Below, piece by piece: positions 17,077 through 26,397 of a stretch of DNA of 64,000 bases. The notes beneath the pieces are model-generated. The model ran no database searches, was not told the DNA's origin, and saw only the letters and a list, made by a program, of their open reading frames with translations. A program made the position numbers and the translations under genes. Within the stretch, counting starts at the first letter, position 1, and each line of letters starts with the position of its first letter. Source of the DNA: Oceaniglobus indicus (GTDB taxonomy: Bacteria; Pseudomonadota; Alphaproteobacteria; Rhodobacterales; Rhodobacteraceae); contig NZ_NMZM01000002.1 in the NCBI RefSeq assembly GCF_002751875.1, forward strand, positions 62,001 through 126,000, in the 5' to 3' direction.

Positions 17077-18573
17077 TCAGTGCCCCATCAACTTGTCCAT
17101 GGCGCCCGGCTTGTCGTGAATCGCCAACTCGTCGACGATCGTCTCGGACGCTTCGTTCAGACCGATCACCTGAACCTCCGCGCCCTCGCGGCGCCATTTC
17201 AGGATCGCCATGTCCAGCGCCTGGACCGAGCTGATGTCCCAGATGTGGGCCTGGCTGACGTCGATCACGACACGGTCCAGCGCTTCGCGGAAATCGAACG
17301 CCTCAACGAAATCCTCGGTCGAACCATAGAACAGCTGACCCTCCAGAACATAGGTCCGTTCGCGCCCGTCTGCCGAAAGGGTCGACGTGATGCCGAAAAG
17401 CTGGGCGATCTTGCCGGCAAAGAAGATGCCCGACAACAACACGCCGACCAGCACCCCGATGGCCAGGTTGTGGGTATAGACCACGGTGGCCACCGTCGAA
17501 AGCATCACGATCGACGACGACCGCGGATGGACCGTCAACGCCTTGATCGACGACCACGAGAAGGTGCCGACGGACACCATGATCATGATGGCGACCAGCG
17601 CCGGCATCGGAATCTGCCCCACCAGATCGCCAAGGCCGACGACAAGGATCAACAGCACGACCCCGGCCGTGAAGGCCGAAAGCCGCCCGCGCCCGCCGGA
17701 TTTGACGTTGATCATCGACTGGCCGATCATCGCACAGCCCGCCATGCCGCCGATGAACCCGGTTGCCGTGTTGGCGATGCCCTGGCCGATGCACTCCTGA
17801 TTGCGGTTGGATTTCGTGTCGGTCAGGTCATCGACGATGTTCTGGGTCATCAGGCTTTCCAGCAGGCCGACCACCGCAACCGCGACCGAATAGGGGAAGA
17901 TGATCACCAGCGTCTCGAAGGTCAACGGGATCTGCGGAACCATGAACACCGGCAGCGTGTCGGGCAGCGCGCCCATGTCGCCGACGGTGCGCACCTCCCA
18001 GCCGGTCACGAAGACCAGCCCGGTCAGCACGAGGATCGTCACCAGCGGTGACGGCACCGCCTTGGTGAGGCGCGGAAACAGATAGATGATCGCCAGCGAC
18101 ACGGCGACCAGCGCATAGGTCAGCCATGTGACACCGGGATTGGCCAGGTTCAATTCGGGAAGCTGGGCCATGAAGATCAGGATCGCCAGCGCGTTGACGA
18201 AGCCGGTCATCACCGATTTCGACACATAGCGCATGAAGCGCCCCAGTTTCAGCAAGCCCGCGCCGATCTGAAGCAATCCGGCCAGGACGGTGGCGGCCAG
18301 GAGGTATTCAAGGCCATGGCTTTTGACCAGGGTGATCATCAGAACCGCGGTGGCCGCCGTGGCCGCCGAAATCATGCCGGGCCGCCCGCCGGTGAAGGAG
18401 ATCAGCACCGCGATCGAGAACGACGCATAGAGGCCGACCTTGGGATCCACCCCCGCGATGATCGAAAAGGCGATGGCTTCGGGGATCAGCGCCAGCGCGA
18501 CCACCAGACCGGCAAGCAGATCGCCGCGGATGTTGCCGAACCATTGCTGCCGGTATTCGGAGAGTGAAATCAT
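17077..18573 (-). CDS. SulP-family inorganic anion transporter with STAS domain
   Basis: A 498-residue inner-membrane transporter. It begins [20 protein letters not shown] and carries the SulP core [20 protein letters not shown], then about a dozen hydrophobic helices. A C-terminal cytoplasmic STAS domain ([20 protein letters not shown]) covers roughly residues 400-490. SulP proteins move sulfate, bicarbonate or other anions, often with Na+ or H+. Position between dabAB and the mrp Na+/H+ antiporter operon makes a Na+-coupled bicarbonate carrier (BicA-like) attractive, but sequence reading alone does not settle substrate. The ATG at 18573 is the family-typical start. A palindrome AACCCT-CA-AGGGTT lies at 18737-18750 upstream. 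Confidence 0.87.
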   Translation of the reverse strand: MISLSEYRQQWFGNIRGDLLAGLVVALALIPEAIAFSIIAGVDPKVGLYASFSIAVLISFTGGRPGMISAATAATAVLMITLVKSHGLEYLLAATVLAGLLQIGAGLLKLGRFMRYVSKSVMTGFVNALAILIFMAQLPELNLANPGVTWLTYALVAVSLAIIYLFPRLTKAVPSPLVTILVLTGLVFVTGWEVRTVGDMGALPDTLPVFMVPQIPLTFETLVIIFPYSVAVAVVGLLESLMTQNIVDDLTDTKSNRNQECIGQGIANTATGFIGGMAGCAMIGQSMINVKSGGRGRLSAFTAGVVLLILVVGLGDLVGQIPMPALVAIMIMVSVGTFSWSSIKALTVHPRSSSIVMLSTVATVVYTHNLAIGVLVGVLLSGIFFAGKIAQLFGITSTLSADGRERTYVLEGQLFYGSTEDFVEAFDFREALDRVVIDVSQAHIWDISSVQALDMAILKWRREGAEVQVIGLNEASETIVDELAIHDKPGAMDKLMGH

Positions 18574-18819
18574 GTGCGGTCCAATTCTCGGTGTCGAACG
18601 GCCCTTCGCAAGGCATTTCGGCAGAACGACATGGGATGGTCTTTTGGTTGTCCGGCGGATCGGCGGCCGGAAGAGCCACCCGGCGTTCCCACCGGGTCCT
18701 TGCGCGAATGCTGCCGCATAGACACGATTACGCGCCAACCCTCAAGGGTTAACCGGGCGATCGCGGGCATCGGCGGCGTTGCAGGTCGGCCCGGGGCCGG
18801 GCCATGGCCCACCCGTCCC

Positions 18820-19179
18820 TCAGTCCTCGGGCGAGTTCAGCGTGGCCCACATGTCGTCACGCGGCGGCGGCGGCGGCATGTCGCAGGCGCGGCGGTGAAT
18901 GGCGACCTTGGCGATGAAATGCGCCGAAATCGGCGCCGTCACGAACAGGAAGGCCATGATCAGCAATTCATGCAGCGATGCGTCGCCCACGACGAACGAA
19001 TGGATCATCGACGCCAGCAACAGCATGCCGATGCCGACGGTGCCGACTTTCGTCGGGGCGTGCAGCCGGGTCATCGGGTCGTTGAACTTCAGCAGTCCGA
19101 TGACACCGACGATGACGAAGAACGATCCGATCAGCAGGCACAGCGCGGCGGCGTAGGTGGCGATGATTTCCATGGTCAT
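18820..19179 (-). CDS. mrpG: Na+/H+ antiporter subunit MrpG
   Basis: A 119-residue protein with three membrane helices, carrying SFFVIVGVIGLLKFNDPMTR and LHAPTKVGTVGIGML, the MnhG/PhaG signature. It is the last gene of the mrp operon. Its ATG overlaps the mrpF stop as ATGA. The C-terminal tail is longer than usual and proline-rich (MPPPPPRDDMWATLNSPED). It is a small subunit needed for assembly of the multi-subunit Mrp Na+(K+)/H+ antiporter in the inner membrane. Confidence 0.92.
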   Translation of the reverse strand: MTMEIIATYAAALCLLIGSFFVIVGVIGLLKFNDPMTRLHAPTKVGTVGIGMLLLASMIHSFVVGDASLHELLIMAFLFVTAPISAHFIAKVAIHRRACDMPPPPPRDDMWATLNSPED

Positions 19180-19463
19180 TCGATGATGTCCCCTCTCAGA
19201 AGGAACCGTGCCAGTGCCACGGTCGACACAAAGCCCAGCATGGCGATCAGCAGGGCAATCTCGAAATAGATCTGCACGCCCTGGTGAATGCCCAGCAGAA
19301 CCACCAGGCCCAGCGCGTTGATCACCATGGTATCCAGCGCCAGGATGCGATCGCCCGGTGTCGGCCCCAGCACCAGCCGCACCATCGACAGCACCTGACC
19401 CAATACAAGCGCGATAAAGGCGATGCCCAGGGCTGCATCCATAACTCCGTAAGCTGTGGTCAT
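19176..19463 (-). CDS. mrpF: Na+/H+ antiporter subunit MrpF
   Basis: A 95-residue protein with three membrane helices. LVLGPTPGDRILALDTMVIN is the conserved MnhF/PhaF loop, with the Asp residues that are typical of the family. It overlaps mrpE upstream and mrpG downstream by 4 bp each (ATGA), so translation is probably coupled along the operon. Role is assembly and function of the Mrp cation/proton antiporter. Confidence 0.93.
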   Translation of the reverse strand: MTTAYGVMDAALGIAFIALVLGQVLSMVRLVLGPTPGDRILALDTMVINALGLVVLLGIHQGVQIYFEIALLIAMLGFVSTVALARFLLRGDIIE

Positions 19464-19960
19464 GAGAAAATCTCCTGAAGACGGCGTTCATAGCGGGTCT
19501 TGATGTCGTCGCGCACGGCATCGGGGTCGTCGGTGTGCAGCACATGCACCAGCAGGCTGTGACCTTCGTCGGACAGATCCGCCGACACCGTGCCCGGGGT
19601 CAGGGTGATCGTTCCGGCAAGGACCGTGATCGCCTCGGGTTGGCGCAATTCCAGCGGAACGACGATCCACGCCGGTTTCAGCTTGGCGTTCGACACGGTC
19701 AGAACGATCCACGCGACCTCGATATTGGCCACCAGGATGTCCCACAGCACCATGACGGAATAGGTTGTCATCTTGCCCAGCCGGAACCCCCGGGGCGTGT
19801 CCGGCCACCAGATCGAGGTCGTCCAGGGAATGACGATCCCCAGGATCAGACCGAACACGATCATGCCGGCCGACACCTGGTTTTGCAGGATCGTCCAGAC
19901 CAGGGTCAGCAGAAGGGTCATGAAGGGGTGCGGCACCAGCCAGTAAAACGCGCGGGCCAT
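19460..19960 (-). CDS. mrpE: Na+/H+ antiporter subunit MrpE
   Basis: A 166-residue protein matching MnhE/PhaE. N-terminal membrane helices (FMTLLLTLVWTILQNQVSAG) are followed by a cytosolic domain with VANIEVAWIVLTVSNAKLKP and the conserved TITLTPGTVSADLSDEGHSL. The start lies 1 bp after the mrpD stop and its end overlaps mrpF. It is a structural subunit of the Mrp antiporter, with typical length. Confidence 0.93.
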   Translation of the reverse strand: MARAFYWLVPHPFMTLLLTLVWTILQNQVSAGMIVFGLILGIVIPWTTSIWWPDTPRGFRLGKMTTYSVMVLWDILVANIEVAWIVLTVSNAKLKPAWIVVPLELRQPEAITVLAGTITLTPGTVSADLSDEGHSLLVHVLHTDDPDAVRDDIKTRYERRLQEIFS

Positions 19961-19961
19961 G

Positions 19962-21503
19962 TCAGTGGTCCTCCTTCGGGGTGCTCAGTTTGCCCGGGGT
20001 GTCCAGCACGGTCGCGATATAGGGGCCGGGCGCGAACAGCTGCGCGGCCACCCGGGTCGTGTAACCGTGCACCTGTCCGGCGAACACCGTGTGCGCGACC
20101 AGAAGCGCCACCAGCCCGCCCGTCGCGACATAGGACAGCGTGGCGGGCCGCAGCATTTGCTCCGTATCGGCGGGGTCCGACAGGCTGTGGGGTTTCCAGA
20201 ACAGGATGCTGCCGGCACGCGCGAAGCCCAGCAGGCTGACCAGGCTGGAAATCAGGACGACCGCCCAGATCCAGACGACCAGGTCGGTGCCATAGGCCGA
20301 ATCGAGCACCAGCAGCTTGCCCAGGAAACCCGACAGGGGCGGCAGGCCGGCCATGGCGATGGCGCCGACGAAGAACAGGCCCGCTGTCAGCGATATCCCC
20401 GCCATCGGCGGCTGTGCCGTCAGTTCGACGTTGCCCCGCCCGCTGCGCACCAGGTCCGAGATCAGGAACAGCACGGCACCGGCCAGCGTCGAATGCACGA
20501 TGTAATACAGGGCGGCGGCGATGCCCGACGGCGTGAACAGCGCGATCGCGACCATCACCATGCCCATCGAACCGATGATGGAAAACGCCACCAGCCGATC
20601 CAGACGGCGCGCGGCCAGCACACCCGCCATGCCGAGCGTCAACGACACCAGGGCGGCGGGCAGAAGCCAGACCTCGTGCAGGCCCGCCGTGACCTCCAGA
20701 TCCGGCGGAAAGATCAGCGTATAGACGCGGATGATCGCATAGGCGCCGACCTTGGTCATGATCGCGAACAGCGCGCCGACCGGTCCCGGTGCCTCGGCAT
20801 AGCTGGACGGCAGCCAGAAATGCAGCGGCACGACCGCCGCCTTGATCGCGAACACCAAAAGCAACAGGACCGACGCGACCCGGATCCCCACGCTGTCCTC
20901 CGGCCCGATCATCGCCACCCGGTTGGCCAGGTCGGCCATGTTCAGGGTGCCGGTTTCCGCATAGATCGACCCCAGCGCGAACAGGAACAAGGTCGAGCCG
21001 ATCAGGTTGAACAGCACGTATTGCACGCCCGCCCTCAGCCGCACGTTGCCGCCGGCATGGATCATCAGGCCGTAGGACGCGATCAACAACACCTCGAAAA
21101 AGACGAACAGGTTGAACAGGTCGCCGGTCAGAAACGCGCCCAGCAGCCCCATCAGCTGAAACTGGAACAACGCGTGGAAATGCCGCCCGCGGTTGTCCCA
21201 TCCCGACCCGATGGCATAGAGCAGCACGAACAGCGCCAGAACGACGGTCAGCAGGACCATCATCGTCGACAACCGGTCGCCCACCAGGACGATGCCGAAG
21301 GGCGCGGCCCAATCGCTGAGCCGATACAGCACGATGGACCCGTCCGAGACCTGCCAGGCCAGGCTTGCCGCGATCGCAATCAGCGCCAGCACACCGGCCA
21401 GCGAAAAGGTCCGCTGGATCCGGATATGATAGCGGGCGGCCAGCACGATGAACGGCGCAAGCATCGCCGGAAGAACGATGAGGGCGATGATCCAATGGCT
21501 CAT
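19962..21503 (-). CDS. mrpD: Na+/H+ antiporter subunit MrpD
   Basis: A 513-residue proton-channel subunit related to NuoM/NuoN, with about 14 membrane helices. Recognisable parts are FFEVLLIASYGLMIHAGGNV (Glu in the antiporter helix), PLHFWLPSSYAEAPGPVGAL and RLDRLVAFSIIGSMGMVMVA. With MrpA it forms the proton path that is exchanged for Na+ or K+ export. The ATG overlaps the mrpC stop (ATGA). Length and motifs are typical. Confidence 0.95.
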   Translation of the reverse strand: MSHWIIALIVLPAMLAPFIVLAARYHIRIQRTFSLAGVLALIAIAASLAWQVSDGSIVLYRLSDWAAPFGIVLVGDRLSTMMVLLTVVLALFVLLYAIGSGWDNRGRHFHALFQFQLMGLLGAFLTGDLFNLFVFFEVLLIASYGLMIHAGGNVRLRAGVQYVLFNLIGSTLFLFALGSIYAETGTLNMADLANRVAMIGPEDSVGIRVASVLLLLVFAIKAAVVPLHFWLPSSYAEAPGPVGALFAIMTKVGAYAIIRVYTLIFPPDLEVTAGLHEVWLLPAALVSLTLGMAGVLAARRLDRLVAFSIIGSMGMVMVAIALFTPSGIAAALYYIVHSTLAGAVLFLISDLVRSGRGNVELTAQPPMAGISLTAGLFFVGAIAMAGLPPLSGFLGKLLVLDSAYGTDLVVWIWAVVLISSLVSLLGFARAGSILFWKPHSLSDPADTEQMLRPATLSYVATGGLVALLVAHTVFAGQVHGYTTRVAAQLFAPGPYIATVLDTPGKLSTPKEDH

Positions 21504-21856
21504 GATCTGCCCCCCGGCTGTCGGTCGGCGCCGTCGGGCCGGTCATCCACGTGGTCGTCGTCCGACCCCAGGAAGGCGCCGAGCGCGATCATCACCACGA
21601 CCGCGGTCATGCCGAAGGAGATCACGATCGCGGTCAGCACCAGGGCCTGCGGCAACGGATCGGTATAGACGGTCACCCCGTCCCGCAGGATCGGCGGCGC
21701 CCCGACGGTCAGCCGCCCGGATGCGAACAGGAACACGTTCACGGCATAGGTCAGCAGCGACATGCCCAGGATCACCGGAAACGTCCGCAACCGCAGCATG
21801 AGGTATAGTCCGCCGGCGGTCAGGATGCCGATGGCGGATGCGACGAGAATTTCCAT
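21500..21856 (-). CDS. mrpC: Na+/H+ antiporter subunit MrpC
   Basis: A 118-residue NuoK-like subunit with three membrane helices. FASGRLTVGAPPILRDGVTV and DPLPQALVLTAIVISFGMTA are hallmarks of MnhC/PhaC. The C-terminal tail is acidic and polar. The ATG at 21856 starts one base after the mrpAB stop codon. Longer in-frame starts would run into the end of mrpAB and are not supported. Confidence 0.93.
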   Translation of the reverse strand: MEILVASAIGILTAGGLYLMLRLRTFPVILGMSLLTYAVNVFLFASGRLTVGAPPILRDGVTVYTDPLPQALVLTAIVISFGMTAVVVMIALGAFLGSDDDHVDDRPDGADRQPGGRS

Positions 21857-21857
21857 G

Positions 21858-24737
21858 TCAGACGTCCCCCCTGGTGAAGACGGCCGAATCCGGCGCTGGT
21901 CGAACCCGGGAGGGGTCGATATCCATCGCATGTTCGCTGTCGGGCGTGTGCGCCCGCCGCGCCAGCCGCGAGAAACTCTCCAACGACAGCATCACCGCGC
22001 CGACCACGGCCAGGAACACGCCCAAATCGAACATCGCGGCGGTGGCCAGCTCGAACTTCTCGAACGGCGGAATGCGCACATAGGTGAAATCCGATGTCAG
22101 GAACGGCTTGCCCACGAACCACGACCCGATCCCGGTCAGCCCGGCGGTCAGAACCCCGGCGCCGATGACGCCGTGATAGGGGTATTTCAGGCGCGCGGAT
22201 GTCCAGGAAAAACCGCTGGCCATGTATTGCATCACCACCCCGATCGACACGATCAGCCCGGCGATGAACCCGCCCCCCGGTTCGTTGTGACCGCGCAGGA
22301 AGATATAGAAACCCACCATCAGCACCAACGGCAGCAGAACCCGCGTCAGCACCACCATCATCATCGGATGGGTGTCGCCGGCCCGGGCCTGGTCGGGCTT
22401 GCGGTTCAGAAGCCGGGCGCGCACCGGCCCGTCCAGCAGGGTTTCGGTCAGCGCATAGATCAGCAGTGCCGCAATCCCCAGGACGATGATCTCGCCATAG
22501 GTGTCAAAGCCCCGGAAATCGACAAGGATCACGTTGACGACATTGTTTCCACCGCCGCCCTTGTAGGAATTGGCCAGGTGAAACTCGGAAATCGGCGTGC
22601 TGACGGCTTCGCGCAACAGGTAGTGATGGGCCAGCGCAAAGGTGGCCAGACCGCCCAGGATGGCAATGCCCGCATCGCGCACCCGGCGCAGAACCGTGCT
22701 TTCGATCGGGGTGTGGTTCGGCAGGAAGTTGAGCGCCAGCAGCAGCAGGATGATCGTCACCACCTCGACCGTGAACTGCGTCATGGCCAGATCCGGCGCG
22801 CTGAGGAAGACGAACCCGATCGAAACCATCAGGCCGACGATCCCGATCAGGATCAGCGACAGGAACCGATTGCGATGCATCAGGACCAGACCGGCGGTCG
22901 CGGCGACCAGCATCGCCCAGCCGCCGATGAAGACCGGCGAGGCGGGCTGGGGCGTACGGGTCGGGAAGCCGATCGATCCCGTGCTCCACGCGTGATAGCC
23001 GACCGCGAAGATCGCCACCGATCCGATCGCGGCATAGCGTGTGAACGCACCATCGTGAATCGGCAGGATCAGCTTTCTGGCGAGGCTTGCGGTGGCGTCC
23101 GTGATGGCATCGAAGATCGCCTTGGCCTCGGGGCGCGGTGCCGCGTCCCACAGGCGCAGGGCCGGGTTGAACACGGCCATCATGACCAGGCCGCCCACGA
23201 CGGCGATGATCGACATGAACAGGGCGGGCACCAACCCGTGCCAGATCTTGAAATGCGCGGCGGGAATCTCGGCGGCATCCCCCAGCACCGAGGCCGTGAT
23301 CAGCTTGACGAAGGGTTCGGCCAGGAACGGCGCGACACCGATCACCACGACCAGCAGCACAAGCGTTGCCGGCGGCATCCACAGACCTGCGGGCGGATCG
23401 TGGGGTTTTGCCGGATAATCGTCTCGCACCGGCCCAAGAAACACATGCCAGATCAGCCGGAAGCAATAGGCGGCGGAAAACAGCGCGCCGAACGTGGCCA
23501 GCGCCGGAACCAGCCATGGCACATCGAAAAGAACGGTGTGGTTCGCCTCTTCCAGCATCATTTCCTTCGACAGGAACCCGTTCAACAAGGGGATCCCCGC
23601 CATCGACAGCGCCGCCAGCGTGGCGATCACGAAGGTCACCGGCATCAAATGACGCAACCCGCCCAGCCGGCGGATGTCGCGGGTGTGGGTTTCGTGATCG
23701 ATGATCCCGGCCGACATGAACAACGCGGCCTTGAACGTCGCGTGATTGAGGATGTGAAACACCGCCGCCATGGCGCCGAACGCGGTGCCGGTGCCAAGCA
23801 GCATCGTGATCAGGCCCAGGTGGCTGACCGTCGAGAACGCCAGAAGCGCCTTGAGGTCATGTTTGAACAGGGCAATCACCGCGCCCAGCACCATGGTCAC
23901 CAATCCGGCGGTCGTTACGATGACGAACCATTCCGGTGTGCCCGACAGAACCGGCCACATCCGCGCCATCAGGAAGATGCCCGCCTTCACCATGGTGGCC
24001 GAATGCAGATAGGCCGACACCGGCGTCGGCGCCGCCATGGCGTGGGGCAGCCAGAAATGGAACGGGAACTGCGCCGATTTCGTAAAGCACCCCAGCAGGA
24101 TCAGGATCAGCGCCGTCAGATACAGTGGGTCGGCCTGGATCAGATCGCGGTTCTGCAGGATCACGCTCAGGTCATAGCTGCCGACGATCTGGCCCAGGAT
24201 CAGCATCCCGGCAATCATCGAGAGCCCGCCCATGCCGGTGGTCACAAGCGCCATCCGCGCGCCCTGCCGCCCCTCGGGCAGGTGTTTCCAGAACCCGATC
24301 AACAGGAACGACGACAGCGACGTCAGCTCCCAGAATACCAGCAAAAGAAGGATGTTGTCGCTGAGCACGATCCCCACCATGGCGCCCTGGAACAGCAGCA
24401 GGTAGGTAAAGAACTCGCCCATGTTGTCGTCGCGGCTGAGGTAGTGGCGCGCGTAGGCGATGATCAGAAGCCCGATCCCCAGGATCAGCAGGGCGAAGAA
24501 GAACCCCAGGCTGTCCAGCATCAGTGTGAAATTCAGCCCCAGCGCCGGCATCCAGTCGACCCGCGCCATCACCACATCGCCGGCCAGAACCGTGGGCAGA
24601 TTGGTCAGCAAGCCGATGAAGGCGGCCAGCGAAACGGTGAACGTGACACCGGCACAGGCGGCGCGCCCGGCCGAGTTCATCAGCCCCGGCAACAGCGCGC
24701 CGAGAAAAGGCAGGGCGACAATGATAAGGAGGGACAC
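21858..24737 (-). CDS. mrpA: Na+/H+ antiporter fused subunit MrpA-MrpB
   Basis: A 959-residue fusion. Residues about 1-780 are MrpA: FPFHFWLPHAMAAPTPVSAY, LLAFSTVSHLGLITMLLGTG with proton-channel Glu/Lys residues, and the MrpA-specific C-terminal VEVVTIILLLLALNFLPNHT. From about residue 815 there is the MrpB domain (LMVGFYIFLRGHNEPGGGFI). Such AB fusions are usual in group 2 (Pha-type) alphaproteobacterial systems. The start is GTG at 24737 with AGGAG 7-8 bases upstream. It is the first gene of the operon mrpABCDEFG; a palindrome lies about 76 bp upstream. The complex exports Na+ at the expense of proton influx. Confidence 0.94.
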   Translation of the reverse strand: MSLLIIVALPFLGALLPGLMNSAGRAACAGVTFTVSLAAFIGLLTNLPTVLAGDVVMARVDWMPALGLNFTLMLDSLGFFFALLILGIGLLIIAYARHYLSRDDNMGEFFTYLLLFQGAMVGIVLSDNILLLLVFWELTSLSSFLLIGFWKHLPEGRQGARMALVTTGMGGLSMIAGMLILGQIVGSYDLSVILQNRDLIQADPLYLTALILILLGCFTKSAQFPFHFWLPHAMAAPTPVSAYLHSATMVKAGIFLMARMWPVLSGTPEWFVIVTTAGLVTMVLGAVIALFKHDLKALLAFSTVSHLGLITMLLGTGTAFGAMAAVFHILNHATFKAALFMSAGIIDHETHTRDIRRLGGLRHLMPVTFVIATLAALSMAGIPLLNGFLSKEMMLEEANHTVLFDVPWLVPALATFGALFSAAYCFRLIWHVFLGPVRDDYPAKPHDPPAGLWMPPATLVLLVVVIGVAPFLAEPFVKLITASVLGDAAEIPAAHFKIWHGLVPALFMSIIAVVGGLVMMAVFNPALRLWDAAPRPEAKAIFDAITDATASLARKLILPIHDGAFTRYAAIGSVAIFAVGYHAWSTGSIGFPTRTPQPASPVFIGGWAMLVAATAGLVLMHRNRFLSLILIGIVGLMVSIGFVFLSAPDLAMTQFTVEVVTIILLLLALNFLPNHTPIESTVLRRVRDAGIAILGGLATFALAHHYLLREAVSTPISEFHLANSYKGGGGNNVVNVILVDFRGFDTYGEIIVLGIAALLIYALTETLLDGPVRARLLNRKPDQARAGDTHPMMMVVLTRVLLPLVLMVGFYIFLRGHNEPGGGFIAGLIVSIGVVMQYMASGFSWTSARLKYPYHGVIGAGVLTAGLTGIGSWFVGKPFLTSDFTYVRIPPFEKFELATAAMFDLGVFLAVVGAVMLSLESFSRLARRAHTPDSEHAMDIDPSRVRPAPDSAVFTRGDV

Positions 24738-24812
24738 GGAAACTCCTGGTTGGACCGGGTTTCAAACTGCGCAAAACGCCTTGGATTCGCAAGAGCGTAG
24801 CCGCATATCCCC

Positions 24813-24829
24813 GACTTTCTTTGAAAGTC
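24813..24829. promoter_or_regulatory. Perfect 17-bp palindrome upstream of the mrp operon
   Basis: GACTTTC-TTT-GAAAGTC is a perfect 7-bp dyad with 3-bp centre. It lies in the AT-richest part of the 236-bp gap between the aminotransferase stop and the mrpA GTG start. A plus-strand T-rich tail follows it, but no plus-strand gene precedes it, so a terminator is unlikely. An operator for the mrp promoter is the simpler reading. The rest of the gap shows no gene. Confidence 0.5.
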
Positions 24830-24973
24830 TTTCGTTATTTTCGATCAAGACGAATCCGGCATCGCGGACAAAAGGTCGCGATTCGCGCCCGCCCCTCCCC
24901 GGCACCCGTGAATTGCGGGCGCCGGAGCCGGGTCGCGGCGGGTCTTGGCGCGACGCCGAAGCATGGCCGCGCG

Positions 24974-26347
24974 TCAGGCGCCCAGGACGACGTTGATCGC
25001 ATCGACGGTGGCGCCGACGATGGTGTCGGCCTCGTCGCGCGTCAGGCAGAACGGCGGCGCATAGCCGATGATGTCGCCTTGCGGCATCGCGCGGGCAATG
25101 ACGCCGCGTTTCGCCATTTCGGCCGAGATGGCGGCGCCGATCTTGCGCGACGGATCGAAGAATTGCCGCCCCTGCCGGTTCTCGACCATCTCGACCGCGC
25201 ACAGCATCCCCTCGCCGCGCACCTCGCCGACATGGGCGTGATCGGCCAGCGCTCCCTGCATCTGGCGGTTCAGATAGGCGCCCACCTCGCGCGCGTTGTC
25301 GATCAGGTTCAGATCGTCGATCAGCAGCAGGTTGGCGACCCCGGCGGCGGCGCCGATGGGATGGGCCGAATAGGTCCAGCCGTGGCCAATGGGGCCGTTT
25401 TCATCGGTGCCCTGCTCCAGAACCTTCCACATCCGATCGCCCACGATGGACCCCGACAGCGGCGCATAGGCCGACGTCAGCCCCTTGGCGATGGTGATCA
25501 GGTCAGGCCGCATCCCGTAATGGTCGGATCCGAACATCGACCCCAGACGCCCGAACCCGGTCACGACCTCGTCCGCGACCAGCAGGATGTCGTGACGGTC
25601 CAGCACCTTCTGGATCGCGGGCCAATACCCCGGCGGCGGCGGCACGATGCCCCCCGTGCCCAGCACGGGTTCGCCGATGAAGGCGGCGATGGTGTCGGCG
25701 CCCTCGCGTTCGATCAGCGCCTCGAGTTGCGCCACCAGGTGATCGGTGAACTGCTCGGGCGTCATGTCCTCGTCGGTGCGGCGATAGTAATAGGGTGCGT
25801 CGGTGTGCACCACCTGGGCCAGCGGCAGGTCGAACTTCTGATGGAACAGATCGAGGCCCGTCAGCGACCCGGTCATCAGGCCCGATCCGTGATACCCGCG
25901 CCAGCGGCTGATGATCTTCTTCTTCTCGGGACGGCCCAGGATGTTGTTGTAATACCAGATCAGCTTGACGTTGGTTTCATTCGCATCCGACCCGGACTGG
26001 CCGAAATAGACCTTGCTCATGCCTTTCGGCGCGCGGTCGAGGATCATCTTCGACAGGGTGATCGACGCCTCGGTGCCGTGGCCGACATAAGCATGGTAAT
26101 AGGCCAGCTCGTGCGCCTGCTCGGCGATCGCCTCGGCGATTTCGCTGCGGCCATAGCCCACGTTCACGCAATAAAGCCCGGCGAAGGCGTCGAGCGAGCG
26201 GTTGCCGTCGCGATCGGTGATATGGCACCCCTTGGCGGTCTTGATGACCCTTGTCGGGCTGTCGCCGCGGGCGTGGTTCGCCAGGTGGGTCGAGGGGTGA
26301 AAGAAACTCTCGCGGTCCCATTGCTCCAGCAGGTCGTTCTTCAGCAT
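24974..26347 (-). CDS. doeD: Class III PLP aminotransferase, probable diaminobutyrate transaminase of ectoine catabolism
   Basis: A 457-residue fold-type I aminotransferase. Motifs: FGQSGSDANETNVKLIWYYN (phosphate binding), SRWRGYHGSGLMTGSLTG, FIGEPVLGTGGIVPPPPGYW, ILLVADEVVTGFGRLGSMFG (Asp for PLP) and LITIAKGLTSAYAPLSG (Schiff-base Lys). By family alone it could act on GABA, putrescine or taurine with pyruvate. The cluster with uehABC, eutD, eutE and a dehydrogenase points to the ectoine branch, converting L-2,4-diaminobutyrate to aspartate semialdehyde (Atf/DoeD). The ATG at 26347 is the only sensible start. It lies 50 bp downstream of the dehydrogenase gene on the same strand. Confidence 0.82.
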   Translation of the reverse strand: MLKNDLLEQWDRESFFHPSTHLANHARGDSPTRVIKTAKGCHITDRDGNRSLDAFAGLYCVNVGYGRSEIAEAIAEQAHELAYYHAYVGHGTEASITLSKMILDRAPKGMSKVYFGQSGSDANETNVKLIWYYNNILGRPEKKKIISRWRGYHGSGLMTGSLTGLDLFHQKFDLPLAQVVHTDAPYYYRRTDEDMTPEQFTDHLVAQLEALIEREGADTIAAFIGEPVLGTGGIVPPPPGYWPAIQKVLDRHDILLVADEVVTGFGRLGSMFGSDHYGMRPDLITIAKGLTSAYAPLSGSIVGDRMWKVLEQGTDENGPIGHGWTYSAHPIGAAAGVANLLLIDDLNLIDNAREVGAYLNRQMQGALADHAHVGEVRGEGMLCAVEMVENRQGRQFFDPSRKIGAAISAEMAKRGVIARAMPQGDIIGYAPPFCLTRDEADTIVGATVDAINVVLGA

Positions 26348-26397
26348 CGTCTTACCTTTCGTCTTGCGGGCGGACCCGCCGGTTTTTCGGTTTTCGC

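Noticed and set aside
21762-24800. 1012-codon plus-strand frame opposite mrpAB and mrpC, and a 569-codon one opposite mrpD (19959-21668)
   Set aside because: Composition is dominated by H, Q, R, G and D with no domain; the minus strand encodes clear Mrp subunits with coupled starts.
24813-24829. Palindrome as terminator of the ectoine aminotransferase gene
   Set aside because: On the minus strand it is followed by GGGG, not T residues, and it lies about 145 bp past the stop; an operator for mrp fits better.
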